Positions 1-8,327 of a DNA stretch of 64,000 nucleotides are shown here, in pieces. Source of the stretch: Pseudaeromonas sharmana (GTDB taxonomy: Bacteria; Pseudomonadota; Gammaproteobacteria; Enterobacterales; Aeromonadaceae); assembly GCF_042649925.1 (NCBI RefSeq), contig NZ_JBHSAF010000006.1:62001-126000 (forward strand), given 5' to 3'. Every line of letters starts with the position of its first letter. The first letter of the stretch is position 1. The notes under the pieces were generated by a model that was given only the letters and a program-made list of their open reading frames with translations, had not been told where the DNA came from and searched no databases. Position numbers and translations under genes: made by a program.

Positions 1-314
1 TGCTGCTATGTCCAGAACGGCTGAATCTGAAGCTGACCGCCTACATTCATGTCACTGTCGACAAACATACTCCTGAACGTTTGCAGCAATTCAATCACGC
101 CATTCTGGAGATGCCGGAGGTATTACACTGCGCCTTGATCACCGGCAATGATGCAGACTATCAACTGATGGTCATGGTCACTGACATGGCAGATTACCAA
201 CGTTTCCTGCTGGAGAAGCTGACCCGACTGGAGGGCGTGACAGGAGTCCGCTCGAGCTTTGTGCTGCAGCAAGTGAAACAACAGACCGCATTACCCCTGG
301 ATCATCTGGATTAG
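1..314 (+). CDS. Lrp/AsnC-family transcriptional regulator, 3' part
   Basis: This is the C-terminal part of a feast/famine regulator; the reading frame is open from base 3, and the N-terminal helix-turn-helix lies outside the window. The visible 103 residues form the ligand-binding and oligomerisation (RAM) domain: a beta strand around LTAYIHVTV, then MPEVLHCALITGNDADYQLM, and the typical tail VKQQTALPL before the stop. Regulators of this family bind amino acids or similar effectors and control metabolic genes. The effector cannot be read from this fragment. A Nudix gene follows 5 bases downstream on the same strand, so the two may share a transcript. The family call is firm; the specific regulator is not identified. 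Confidence 0.85.
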   Translation, partial: LLCPERLNLKLTAYIHVTVDKHTPERLQQFNHAILEMPEVLHCALITGNDADYQLMVMVTDMADYQRFLLEKLTRLEGVTGVRSSFVLQQVKQQTALPLDHLD

Positions 315-319
315 CCATC

Positions 320-778
320 ATGAATCACGAACAAACGCCACCACGCATTGGCATAGGCGTGATACTCGTCAACCCGCAAGGCGACATACTGCTCGGTAAA
401 CGCAAAGGAAGCCATGCGCCCTATTGGTCTATTCCTGGTGGTCATCTGGAGCATGGCGAGAGTTTTGAAGCCTGTGCCATTCGCGAAGTGGCCGAGGAGA
501 CCGGCCTGCAGATCCAGGCACCGGTGGTTGTCGGCCTCAGTAATGACCTGCTCACCTGCCAAGAAACCGGACGGCATTATGTCTCGATCGCCCTGCTGGC
601 TCGGGTCACGGATGCAGAGCCGCAGCTGTGTGAGCCAGACAAATGTGAGGGATGGATCTGGTGTTCGCCTCACTCACTGCCGCTCCCGCATTTTGAAGCC
701 AGCCGGCAGGCGATTGCCTGCTGGTTATCCGGCAATCTTTACCAAGCATCAACAAGTGCTGAATCGCACAGACAGTGA
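320..778 (+). CDS. Nudix hydrolase
   Basis: A 152-residue Nudix pyrophosphohydrolase. The full Nudix box G-x5-E-x7-REVAEETGL is present at residues 41-63, including the paired glutamates that bind the metal. The N-terminal strand pattern (GIGVILVNPQGDILLGKRKG) and the short length resemble MutT/NUDT15-like enzymes, which clean up nucleoside triphosphates or hydrolyse nucleoside diphosphate derivatives. The substrate cannot be determined from sequence. The ATG at 320 lies 5 bases after the stop of the Lrp-family gene, which suggests co-transcription. Nothing in the sequence looks broken. Confidence 0.85.
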   Translation: MNHEQTPPRIGIGVILVNPQGDILLGKRKGSHAPYWSIPGGHLEHGESFEACAIREVAEETGLQIQAPVVVGLSNDLLTCQETGRHYVSIALLARVTDAEPQLCEPDKCEGWIWCSPHSLPLPHFEASRQAIACWLSGNLYQASTSAESHRQ

Positions 779-833
779 GCGCAGGAGTCTGATATCTTGG
801 GCCATAGTCATCTGACACTAATGCGGAGCCAAT

Positions 834-1379
834 ATGCGCCACTTTCTTCCCTTGTTTGCTCTCGGACTGGTTGCCTGTGCCCAAACCAGCGAGCCGGTTG
901 ACACGAGCGTCCAGCACGAACCGACCGTGCAGATGACTGTCGTCGGCACCACCTTGAGCAGTTGGCCCTATTCCGGGCCGATAACCTATGCCATTCCTGA
1001 CGACATGATGTATAGCAAGGAGCAAGGCAAACCTTGGCTGCCATTGCTGAAACAAGCCATCACACAACGTATGCAGGAGCTGGGATTAACCCCGGCCGAC
1101 CCCAAACAGGCAGATGTGATTGTCATGGCCGGCGTGCTTGGTGATAAAGAAGATGCCGACCGATTAGTGTTTTCCAAATTGGGAATGGATCCTGGAGCCA
1201 ACGAGAGCAAGAAGGGAACATTGGCTCTGGTACTCAAGGATCGCCAGAGTAATGTCATCCTGTGGCGCTCAGCATTGCAAGCCAGCAGCGACATGCCGAT
1301 TCGAGCGGAGCAGGCGCGCAGCCGGGCTGCCCAAAGCATGATCGACCAGATGACATTCCGTCTGCCTTCGGCCCAGTAA
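834..1379 (+). CDS. DUF4136-like lipoprotein
   Basis: A 181-residue predicted lipoprotein. The N-terminus has a short signal peptide ending in a lipobox, L12-V-A-C15, so the mature protein should be acylated at Cys15 and membrane anchored. The body, with GPITYAIPDD near the start, a region of the type LGLTPADPKQADVIV in the middle and a late segment with ILWRSALQASSD, resembles DUF4136 lipoproteins of unknown function. A CGGAG ribosome-binding site stands just before ATG 834. A long hairpin follows the stop codon. The lipoprotein call is strong; the domain assignment is from memory and less certain. Confidence 0.7.
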   Translation: MRHFLPLFALGLVACAQTSEPVDTSVQHEPTVQMTVVGTTLSSWPYSGPITYAIPDDMMYSKEQGKPWLPLLKQAITQRMQELGLTPADPKQADVIVMAGVLGDKEDADRLVFSKLGMDPGANESKKGTLALVLKDRQSNVILWRSALQASSDMPIRAEQARSRAAQSMIDQMTFRLPSAQ

Positions 1380-1382
1380 ACA

Positions 1383-1422
1383 CGGCAAGCGGAACCCGAA
1401 TGAACCAGGTTTCCCCTTGCCG
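1383..1422 (+). terminator. Long hairpin after the lipoprotein gene
   Basis: CGGCAAG (1383-1389) pairs with CTTGCCG (1416-1422), and an inner GGAACC/GGTTTCC arm extends the stem with a small bulge. No T-run follows, so this is either a weak or Rho-assisted terminator or an RNA-stabilising hairpin. The structure is seen directly; its role is inferred. Confidence 0.4.
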
Positions 1423-1531
1423 ATTGGGCAATCACAACCGGTCATGGCTTGCATTTCGACGCTGACTCCCCGAAGATCCGGGCCGCAACAGCATGCCTCG
1501 AAAGGGACTTAGGATTCATATCGGAGCCGCC

Positions 1532-2179
1532 ATGACCAATACCCAATCTGATTTTTGGCAACAACAGCTTGAGTGCTGGCTTGAGCAGCATCACGCCGTC
1601 GATGACGGGGCCCACGATATAGCCCATTTTCGACGCGTCTGGAAAACCGCCTGCCAGCTGAATGCAGATGAAGGAAGTCAGGCAAACCCGCTCATTTTGC
1701 TTGCCGCCGCTTACCTGCATGACATCGTCAGCCTGCCCAAAGATCATCCGCAGCGGCATCTTAGCTCACAGCTGGCCGCCAAGCAGGCGGTGCTGATTCT
1801 CACTGAACTGGGGTTTCCAAGCATGTTGATCCCAGCCGTCAGCCACGCCATCGAGGCGCACAGCTTTTCGGCCAACATCGCCGCCACATCACTCGAAGCG
1901 AAGTTGATACAGGACGCCGACCGCATGGAGGCCCTTGGAGCTATCGGCTTGGCGCGGGTGTTTTACACCTCAGGCCGGATGCAAAGAGCCATGTTTGATC
2001 CTCATGACCCGCTGGCCAGGCACCGCCCCCTCGACGATCAGGCCTATGCCCTGGATCACTTTTTCATCAAGCTCTACAAGGTAGCCGATAACATGCAGAC
2101 CCCAGCCGGGCATCGCATGGCCATCAAACGCCGCCAATTTCTTGAAGAGTATGTGGTGACATTGCTGAGTGAACTCTGA
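1532..2179 (+). CDS. HD-domain phosphohydrolase, YedJ-like
   Basis: A 215-residue HD-superfamily hydrolase. The metal-binding signature is complete: H32 in DIAHFRRVW, H63-D64 in AYLHDIV, H106/H110 in the helix PAVSHAIEAH, and the aspartates of LIQDADRMEALGAIG (128-130). The last motif is characteristic of the YedJ group of predicted phosphohydrolases, whose substrate is unknown. An in-frame ATG at 1493 would add 13 residues, but ATG 1532 has a GGAG five bases upstream and begins the family-like N-terminus, so it is preferred. The gene stands alone between a hairpin and the polyamine-binding-like gene. Confidence 0.8.
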   Translation: MTNTQSDFWQQQLECWLEQHHAVDDGAHDIAHFRRVWKTACQLNADEGSQANPLILLAAAYLHDIVSLPKDHPQRHLSSQLAAKQAVLILTELGFPSMLIPAVSHAIEAHSFSANIAATSLEAKLIQDADRMEALGAIGLARVFYTSGRMQRAMFDPHDPLARHRPLDDQAYALDHFFIKLYKVADNMQTPAGHRMAIKRRQFLEEYVVTLLSEL

Positions 2180-2306
2180 CGACTAGATAAAAACGGCGCA
2201 CTGGCAACCGTACAATCTGACAGGGTCGATCCGGACCCGTAAGACTATGCTTGCGGAAACAGGCTGATAAAAGAGCCACCCTGTCATGCTCGGGGGAGTC
2301 GTGGTG

Positions 2307-3326
2307 ATGCGAGCCGTTTTCATCATTCTGCTTGGTTTGCTGATACAGATGTCTGCTAGCAATGTGGGCTTGGCATCTGAACTGGTGCTCTATAACTGGC
2401 CTATCTACTTGGCCGATGAAGTCAAACAGCAGTTTACTCAGGAGAGCGGATATCACATTCGTGAGCTGCATTACGACAGTGACGATGCTCGCAACCGCTT
2501 GCTGCTCTCGGCACATCCTCCCTATTTTGACATCGTCATCGCCGATCACCTGACACTGCAAAACCCCCAGATTCAGCAACGGCTGTTGCCACTGCAGAAT
2601 CTAGTGTTACCGCAAGTACCGACCGACCTGCGCAATAAATGCGGTAACTATGCCATTCCCTATATGAGAGGCTCGCTAGGCTATGCGTATCGGCAAGATA
2701 AAATTACGTTGCCACTGCAGACATGGCATGACCTGTTATCCCAAGCCCCGTCGCTATCCCAACATCTGGTATTGATCGATGATGCCAGAGCACTCAGTGC
2801 GATCGCACTGAAGGCCCTCGGCTATTCCATCAACTCACAATCGCGCAATGAACTACAGCAAGCCTTTATGCTGCTGAAGTCCACCAGCCCGTATGTTCTC
2901 ACATACCGTTACTCGCTAAGCGCTATCTCGGATCCCGCCGTTGGCGACCAAGTGTATGCCGTGGTGACTTACAACGGCGATTTTTACGCCATCCAACAAC
3001 ACTCGCCCCATCATGACTGGCGTTTTGTCTCACCAGCAGAAGGCAGTTTGCTTTGGCTGGACTGTTTGGCAATTTTTAAAGACAGTCAACAGACTGAAAT
3101 AGCAACACAATTTATTCAGTTTGTTTCAAGGGTAGAAATAGCCAATTTGAACAGTGAGCGGCTGGGTTTCAATCCGATACTACACGAACATCTCATATCA
3201 AATAAGATCATCAGCAACCCTATTGCTTATCAAGATGGAGAATACACAAGAAAATCTGAATATTATTCAGACAGTGTTGATGGCGATAGAGTCAGAAGCA
3301 TCATTTACTATTCGGTATTGAAATAA
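2307..3326 (+). CDS. Periplasmic polyamine-binding-like protein (PotD/NspS type)
   Basis: A 339-residue extracellular solute-binding protein. A signal peptide runs to about LAS, and the mature protein starts ELVLYNWPIYLADEV, the hallmark of PotD-like polyamine binders. Later segments such as DIVIADHLTL, AIPYMRGSLGYAYR and VVTYNGDFY fit the two-lobe fold. ATG 2307 is chosen because GGGGGAG lies 8 bases upstream; ATG 2286 lies before that site. No ABC permease or ATPase genes accompany it. Its stop is one base before a membrane GGDEF-EAL gene, the arrangement of NspS and MbaA in Vibrio cholerae, where the binding protein is a sensor and not a transporter part. Polyamine binding is inferred from family. 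The last third is AT-richer than neighbouring genes. Confidence 0.8.
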   Translation: MRAVFIILLGLLIQMSASNVGLASELVLYNWPIYLADEVKQQFTQESGYHIRELHYDSDDARNRLLLSAHPPYFDIVIADHLTLQNPQIQQRLLPLQNLVLPQVPTDLRNKCGNYAIPYMRGSLGYAYRQDKITLPLQTWHDLLSQAPSLSQHLVLIDDARALSAIALKALGYSINSQSRNELQQAFMLLKSTSPYVLTYRYSLSAISDPAVGDQVYAVVTYNGDFYAIQQHSPHHDWRFVSPAEGSLLWLDCLAIFKDSQQTEIATQFIQFVSRVEIANLNSERLGFNPILHEHLISNKIISNPIAYQDGEYTRKSEYYSDSVDGDRVRSIIYYSVLK

Positions 3327-3327
3327 A

Positions 3328-5832
3328 ATGAAAAAAATAACAACAAAACTAGTAATAATGCTACTCCCGATCGCATTGCTGCCTTTGTTGATGTTCGGCT
3401 TTTATTCACTATCCACCGTTCATCAACTCGTATCAGAAAAAATCGAACTGCAGAACCAGTCGCTAAAAGAAGCCATACAATCCAACATCAAAAGCACGTT
3501 AGAAGCAGGCAAAGCACAACTTGAGTTCCTGCCTCAAGCACAGATATTAAACAGATACCTCAGCATGGTGAGTAATGAAGAAAAAAACCAGTACATAGCC
3601 CCCATGGTTCAATTGTTATTCCATCAGGCAATGATGAGCAATAAAAATATTCAACAAATTGTTCTCACTAATCAACTCGACTATGAAGAAATTCAGGTTG
3701 GTGATGGCATCAACCCATTTTCACAACGAACAGACAGCAACCAAACCTTCCTGAAAAAAATGAAAGCTCAAGGAGAAAATGAATATAACCAGCTCATCAA
3801 ATCAACGGAGACAAACCAATACGTTTACAAGCAGGGAATAACCTTCCAACACCACAACCCAGAATTATTAATATCTGATACAACCAAACAGGAAAAATAT
3901 TCTTTAATTATCACATCTACACTCAAGTCACTAAGTGAGTTTATCAAACAACAAGAAGAACAACTGAATTACAAAATAGTCTTATATCAAAATGAAGATC
4001 AGACATCGATTGAGCCAAGATACTCACCATTAGACCTGAAAAAACTGCTCGGTACCGATAAGCTACGCCTTGACGGTCTGCAATATCAAATATCAGACTA
4101 TTTGGTGACGCCTAAGATTTCCATGCTGATCTTGATTCCGGAACAGATAGTACAAGCCCAGATAAGTGATACTCAAACTACATTGCTTGTTTTGATTGCT
4201 GCCAGTGCATTGATGTTATCCATATTAACAAACTGGTTGGCTAACCGGTTGATCGCCTCCCCGATAAACGATTTAAGTAAGTTAATACACCAGGTTACTG
4301 ATCAAAAAATTCACCATATTCCATTAGTGGCACCACACAATGAGATATCAGAATTGCGTAATCAGTTCGCCATCATGGTGTCACGCCTGGAAGCATCGCA
4401 GACAGAGCTGGAGCATTCCATTTATATTGACCCTCTTACTGGCCTGTACAACCGGAGTGCATTTATTAATTTCCTGCAAAAAAAGGTATTTACAGCCAAA
4501 CAAGAAAACGGTTCGTTTTTTATCACACAATTAAAACTCCACAATCTCAGCGGCATCAACAATACATTCGGTTCAAAAATTGGCGATAAAGCATTACAAG
4601 CAATATCAAAGATACTTTCCGATCTTATAAAAAAAGCACATCATGATAAAAACTCGCTTTGCACACTGGCAAGAATCGGCTCTGATGAATTTTGCTTTGT
4701 CTTACCGTCACATGATAAATTCAATCCGGTCTCTGCACCTCAGCTTTGTGAGCAACTCGCCAGAAGGCTAAAAAGGCCTGTCTTAGTTGGTGATTACGAA
4801 TTAAGACTTAAATTTAGTGCAGGCATCGTGAGCTATCCTGAAGCAGGAAGCCGTGTCGAAGACCTATTACAGTCTGCAAACCAGGCCCGACATCAAGCGA
4901 GCCGTTACAGTGGAAATTACTGGTATCTGTTGGATGGGGTTATTGCTGCACGCTTACGCGAAGACAAATGGTTAGAATCAGAATTAGGTTCAGCCATAGC
5001 ACAGCAGCAGCTTCGTGTTGTTTTTCAACCCCAGTACTCACTAAAAAAACAATTAGCCATAGGTGCAGAAGTATTATTACGCTGGCATCACCCTGAATAT
5101 GGTTCTATTCCACCTGATCGTTTTATTCCGATTGCAGAGCACTCTGCGCAAATACTGGATATCGATTTATGGGTGCTGGAGCAAGCTTGTCGTTGCCAGG
5201 CAAAATTACAAGCATCAGGCTTCGATCGCTTTCACCTTGCTGTCAATGCATCCGCCACTGAGTTATCCAACCCACATTACCCACAGCAGGTCGCAAAACT
5301 GTTGGATAAATATCATCTCGATCCGACGTATTTTGGTATCGAAATCACAGAGACCGCACTGGTTGAGCTTGATGATGTCGCCAGAGACATGGTGATTACC
5401 TTAAAAAAGGTGGGGGTCGAAATCGCGCTGGATGATTTCGGAACCGGTTATACATCGCTCAATCATCTAGTAGCTCTGCCACTGGATATGTTGAAAATCG
5501 ATCGAACTTATACCGCACAACTGGAAGACAATCCCAAACTGGTTGACTCCATTCTACAGCTGGCAGAAGCGTTCGGTCTGCGGGTCATTGCCGAAGGTGT
5601 CGAAACCAAAGAGCAACTGCACCATCTGATGGCCAAGGGGTGTGACCAGGCGCAGGGGTATCTGCTGTCGCGTCCCATCACCGAAGACGCCCTCATGAAC
5701 TTGCTATGCGGTACGCCAGATCCCACTCCCTGGCAATCCGAATTCAGCGATACCAACCTAGCTGCACTGCCGCGCAGCTCGGGTCAACATATCGTCACCA
5801 GCGCGGATTATCGCCCTACTTCAGGAACATGA
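3328..5832 (+). CDS. Membrane GGDEF-EAL protein, MbaA-like c-di-GMP enzyme
   Basis: An 834-residue inner-membrane signalling enzyme. Transmembrane helix 1 covers residues 8-28, a periplasmic sensor region about 29-285, helix 2 about 286-306, then a HAMP linker, a GGDEF domain from about 367 and an EAL domain from about 570. The cyclase signature reads RIGSDEF (GSDEF at 451-455), one change from GGDEF, so cyclase activity is doubtful. The phosphodiesterase domain keeps its key residues: EVLLRW from E581, DDFGTGY from D702, KID, and EGVET from E756, so c-di-GMP hydrolysis is likely. MbaA of V. cholerae also has a non-canonical cyclase motif and EVL. The gene is probably co-transcribed with the preceding binding protein. 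Its 3' end overlaps the end of dusA by 25 bases. The first half is clearly AT-rich. Confidence 0.9.
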   Translation: MKKITTKLVIMLLPIALLPLLMFGFYSLSTVHQLVSEKIELQNQSLKEAIQSNIKSTLEAGKAQLEFLPQAQILNRYLSMVSNEEKNQYIAPMVQLLFHQAMMSNKNIQQIVLTNQLDYEEIQVGDGINPFSQRTDSNQTFLKKMKAQGENEYNQLIKSTETNQYVYKQGITFQHHNPELLISDTTKQEKYSLIITSTLKSLSEFIKQQEEQLNYKIVLYQNEDQTSIEPRYSPLDLKKLLGTDKLRLDGLQYQISDYLVTPKISMLILIPEQIVQAQISDTQTTLLVLIAASALMLSILTNWLANRLIASPINDLSKLIHQVTDQKIHHIPLVAPHNEISELRNQFAIMVSRLEASQTELEHSIYIDPLTGLYNRSAFINFLQKKVFTAKQENGSFFITQLKLHNLSGINNTFGSKIGDKALQAISKILSDLIKKAHHDKNSLCTLARIGSDEFCFVLPSHDKFNPVSAPQLCEQLARRLKRPVLVGDYELRLKFSAGIVSYPEAGSRVEDLLQSANQARHQASRYSGNYWYLLDGVIAARLREDKWLESELGSAIAQQQLRVVFQPQYSLKKQLAIGAEVLLRWHHPEYGSIPPDRFIPIAEHSAQILDIDLWVLEQACRCQAKLQASGFDRFHLAVNASATELSNPHYPQQVAKLLDKYHLDPTYFGIEITETALVELDDVARDMVITLKKVGVEIALDDFGTGYTSLNHLVALPLDMLKIDRTYTAQLEDNPKLVDSILQLAEAFGLRVIAEGVETKEQLHHLMAKGCDQAQGYLLSRPITEDALMNLLCGTPDPTPWQSEFSDTNLAALPRSSGQHIVTSADYRPTSGT

Positions 5833-6788
5833 GCCATCGCAGCCAGCACGGTTTCGGTATCCGCACCGCGGCGGCAGGCCTGCTCGCTCAGGTGACGACG
5901 CCACGCTCTGGCACCTGGCAGCCCCTGAAATAGCCCCAGCATATGTCGCGTGACATGAGCCAGTTGATTGCCCTGGCGTAGCTGCTCATCAATATAGGGT
6001 AACATCTGACGCACGACCTGATGACGACTGGGTACCGGTGCGTTATCGCCGTACACCAGGCGATCAATGTCCGCCAACAGATAGGGATTCTGATATGCCT
6101 CCCGGCCGACCATGACACCATCAACATGCTCTAGATGTTGCAGTACGGCATCGATGGACGAAATGCCACCATTGATGGCGATCGTCAGCTGGGGATAATC
6201 CTGCTTCAATCGATAGACTCTCGGATAATCCAACGGCGGAATATCACGGTTTTCCTTGGGGCTCAGGCCGCTCAGCCACGCTTTGCGCGCATGAACGATA
6301 AAGCTGGAACAACCAGCAGCACTGACCTGCTCGATGAAGGACTGCAGAAACTCGTAAGAGTCCTGATGATCGATCCCAATTCGAGTTTTCACCGTGACCG
6401 GTATGTTGGCCTCCGCCCGCATCGCCGCTACGCAGCGAGCAACCAGATCTGGAGCGGCCATCAAACAGGCGCCAAAGCGGCCATTCTGTACCCGGTCTGA
6501 CGGACAGCCCACATTCAGATTGATCTCATCATAGCCGCGCTCGGCCGCGATCCGCGCACAGCGCGCCAGATCCTGTGGATCACTCCCCCCCAGTTGCAAT
6601 GCCAACGGATGCTCTTCCGATGAATAGGCCAGATAATCGCCACGGCCATGTAAAATCGCTCCGGTCGTCACCATTTCGGTATACAGCAGCGCATGACGAC
6701 TGATTTGCCGCAAGAAAAAGCGACAGTGTCGGTCAGTCCAGTCGAGCATAGGCGCGACAGAAAAGCGCATGGCAGGTACAGACATCAA
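5808..6788 (-). CDS. dusA: tRNA-dihydrouridine synthase A
   Basis: A 326-residue flavoenzyme that reduces uridine in the D-loop of tRNAs (U20 and U20a in characterised DusA). The FMN-binding barrel starts RFSVAPMLDWTDRH, the catalytic cysteine is C95 in NLNVGCPSDRVQNG, and INGGISS and VMVGREAYQNPYLL are typical DusA segments. The length matches E. coli DusA. The gene converges on the GGDEF-EAL gene with a 25-base tail overlap. DusA 5' ends are known insertion sites for integrative elements, but this copy is intact and no integrase lies nearby. Confidence 0.95.
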   Translation of the reverse strand: MMSVPAMRFSVAPMLDWTDRHCRFFLRQISRHALLYTEMVTTGAILHGRGDYLAYSSEEHPLALQLGGSDPQDLARCARIAAERGYDEINLNVGCPSDRVQNGRFGACLMAAPDLVARCVAAMRAEANIPVTVKTRIGIDHQDSYEFLQSFIEQVSAAGCSSFIVHARKAWLSGLSPKENRDIPPLDYPRVYRLKQDYPQLTIAINGGISSIDAVLQHLEHVDGVMVGREAYQNPYLLADIDRLVYGDNAPVPSRHQVVRQMLPYIDEQLRQGNQLAHVTRHMLGLFQGLPGARAWRRHLSEQACRRGADTETVLAAMAHVPEVGR

Positions 6789-7015
6789 AACCTCGGCACG
6801 ATAGGGGAGCTGGGGCGCGGATTTTAACGTTATTGATCGCGATCTGAAAGTTTCAACCGCACTCCCGGGGTAAACGGAGAATGAATATTGTCACGCTTTG
6901 CTAAGATACTATATGTTAAGCTTCCTAAAAGAATATGCTGTAGCGATGCCGTCACGCAGACGATGACCAGCCTCCGCGGTTTTCACTGTGTACCGGTTCA
7001 TAATCGAGGATAAAA

Positions 7016-7477
7016 ATGCGTGCTGAATTCGTGAATCCTTTTCTTGTTTCCCTGCTGCATGTCATGAGCACTATGGCTCAGCTTGAACTGAAGGCTGGCG
7101 CGCCCCGCAAGAAGAATGATGAATTGGCTCGCGGCGATGTCTCCGGTCTTATCGGTATGGTTGGCCCGCAGACTCGTGGTTCCTTCTCTATTACCTTTGA
7201 TAAGGGGCTGGCTCTGGAAGTGATGCGCCGTATGCTCGGCGAAGCACCCGCGTCGATCAATGAGGAGGTCACAGACATGGTGGGTGAAATAACCAACATG
7301 GTGACCGGCGGAGCCAAACGCATGCTGGCCGAAAAAGGCTATGACTTTGACATGGCCACACCGGTTGTCGTCTCTGGACCAAATCATACGATTTCACACA
7401 AGACCGACAGCACCAAGCTACTGATGCCGTTTGAAAGTGAATATGGTCGGGCAACCATAGAGATTTGTTTTGAGTAG
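7016..7477 (+). CDS. cheX: CheX/CheC-type chemotaxis phosphatase
   Basis: A 153-residue protein of the CheX group, which dephosphorylates CheY-P. The signature helix EEVTDMVGEITNMVTGGAKR carries the glutamate and asparagine (E...N) used in catalysis, and DFDMATPVVVSGPNH is the typical following strand region. A GAGGAT ribosome-binding site precedes ATG 7016. No other chemotaxis gene lies nearby, so the gene is an orphan here. A related possibility is a CheX-like protein acting on another receiver domain. The assignment is by motif only. Confidence 0.8.
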   Translation: MRAEFVNPFLVSLLHVMSTMAQLELKAGAPRKKNDELARGDVSGLIGMVGPQTRGSFSITFDKGLALEVMRRMLGEAPASINEEVTDMVGEITNMVTGGAKRMLAEKGYDFDMATPVVVSGPNHTISHKTDSTKLLMPFESEYGRATIEICFE

Positions 7478-7510
7478 GCGCTAACTCTTCGCTACAGGGA
7501 TGTAACAGAC

Positions 7511-7747
7511 GTGGGAAAATTGTTTCGCTGGGGTCTGGTTGTACTGATCGCCGCTTTGGTGGTCTCCAAACTCAATATTCAGACCTCGATCTACAAAAAA
7601 GACGACAACAGTGTCGAAATTATCTTTCCGCAGTGGCAGCAAGATGATCCTTGGTTCTACCTCTTCTGGACCCCTGGCACCCTGTCTCTGGACCCAAACT
7701 GGCGCGATAAAGTCGAGTCAGAATATGAGGATGGGGAAACCCTCTAA
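7511..7747 (+). CDS. Small membrane protein of unknown function
   Basis: A 78-residue protein that I do not recognise. One hydrophobic helix (WGLVVLIAALVVSKL, about residues 7-21) should anchor it in the inner membrane, followed by an acidic, aromatic-rich tail of about 55 residues with FPQWQQDDPWFYLFW and an acidic end. It begins with GTG 33 bases after cheX, and no strong ribosome-binding site is visible, so its expression may depend on cheX translation or transcription. The clear membrane helix and clean ORF favour a real gene. Confidence 0.55.
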   Translation: MGKLFRWGLVVLIAALVVSKLNIQTSIYKKDDNSVEIIFPQWQQDDPWFYLFWTPGTLSLDPNWRDKVESEYEDGETL

Positions 7748-7904
7748 CCAACTGTTCTGAACAGCCGATCACTTGCCATCAAGAAAGGGCAGCACCACGC
7801 CGCCCTTGTCTGCTGGCGATGTCGCAGCGAAGCCCCGATGTATTAAATCGCAGCTGGGCCGCGTGTAATGCCTTGTCGATGCTGCCTGCTTAGCCGTTAT
7901 TTAT

Positions 7905-8327
7905 CTAGTCTGCCGCGTGCAAGGTAGCAATTATTCGACGGCCTGACGCGGACAGTCTGTGCTCCCCCAAATAGATTCCCTGCCAGGTGCCCAAGGCCAA
8001 GCCACCGCGACAGATCGGCAACGATAAACTAGTACCAAGCAATGAGGCACAGACATGGGCCGGCATGTCATCCAGGCCTTCATCCCGATGAGCAAATCCG
8101 TTGTCGTGATCAGGCACCAGCCGGCTCATAAAGTGCGCCAAGTCTCGTCTGACTTGCGGATCACAATTTTCATTCAGTGTCAGCGAGGCCGAAGTGTGCT
8201 GTAACAACAGGTGCAGCAGCCCAATCTGACAGCGGCCCAGTTCTGGAACAGCCTCGATAATTTCGGTTGTGATCAGATGGAAGCCACGTTGTCGCGGCTT
8301 CAAGACGATCTCTCGCTGCAACCACAT
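7905..8327 (-). CDS. yjbQ: YjbQ/UPF0047 family protein
   Basis: A 140-residue member of the YjbQ (UPF0047) family, annotated in some databases as a secondary thiamine-phosphate synthase. The family motifs are clear: LLLQHTSASLTLNENCDP in the first half and the C-terminal LGTWQGIYLGEHR, with the histidines and aspartates of the proposed active site. Its start codon shares one base with the stop codon of alr (TGATG), so it is translationally coupled at the end of a dnaB-alr-yjbQ run. The thiamine activity is from literature on the family and is not evident from the sequence. Confidence 0.9.
   Translation of the reverse strand: MWLQREIVLKPRQRGFHLITTEIIEAVPELGRCQIGLLHLLLQHTSASLTLNENCDPQVRRDLAHFMSRLVPDHDNGFAHRDEGLDDMPAHVCASLLGTSLSLPICRGGLALGTWQGIYLGEHRLSASGRRIIATLHAAD

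Noticed and set aside
5808..6788. Integration site in dusA
   Set aside because: dusA is intact, there is no integrase nearby and no repeated 5' end is visible.
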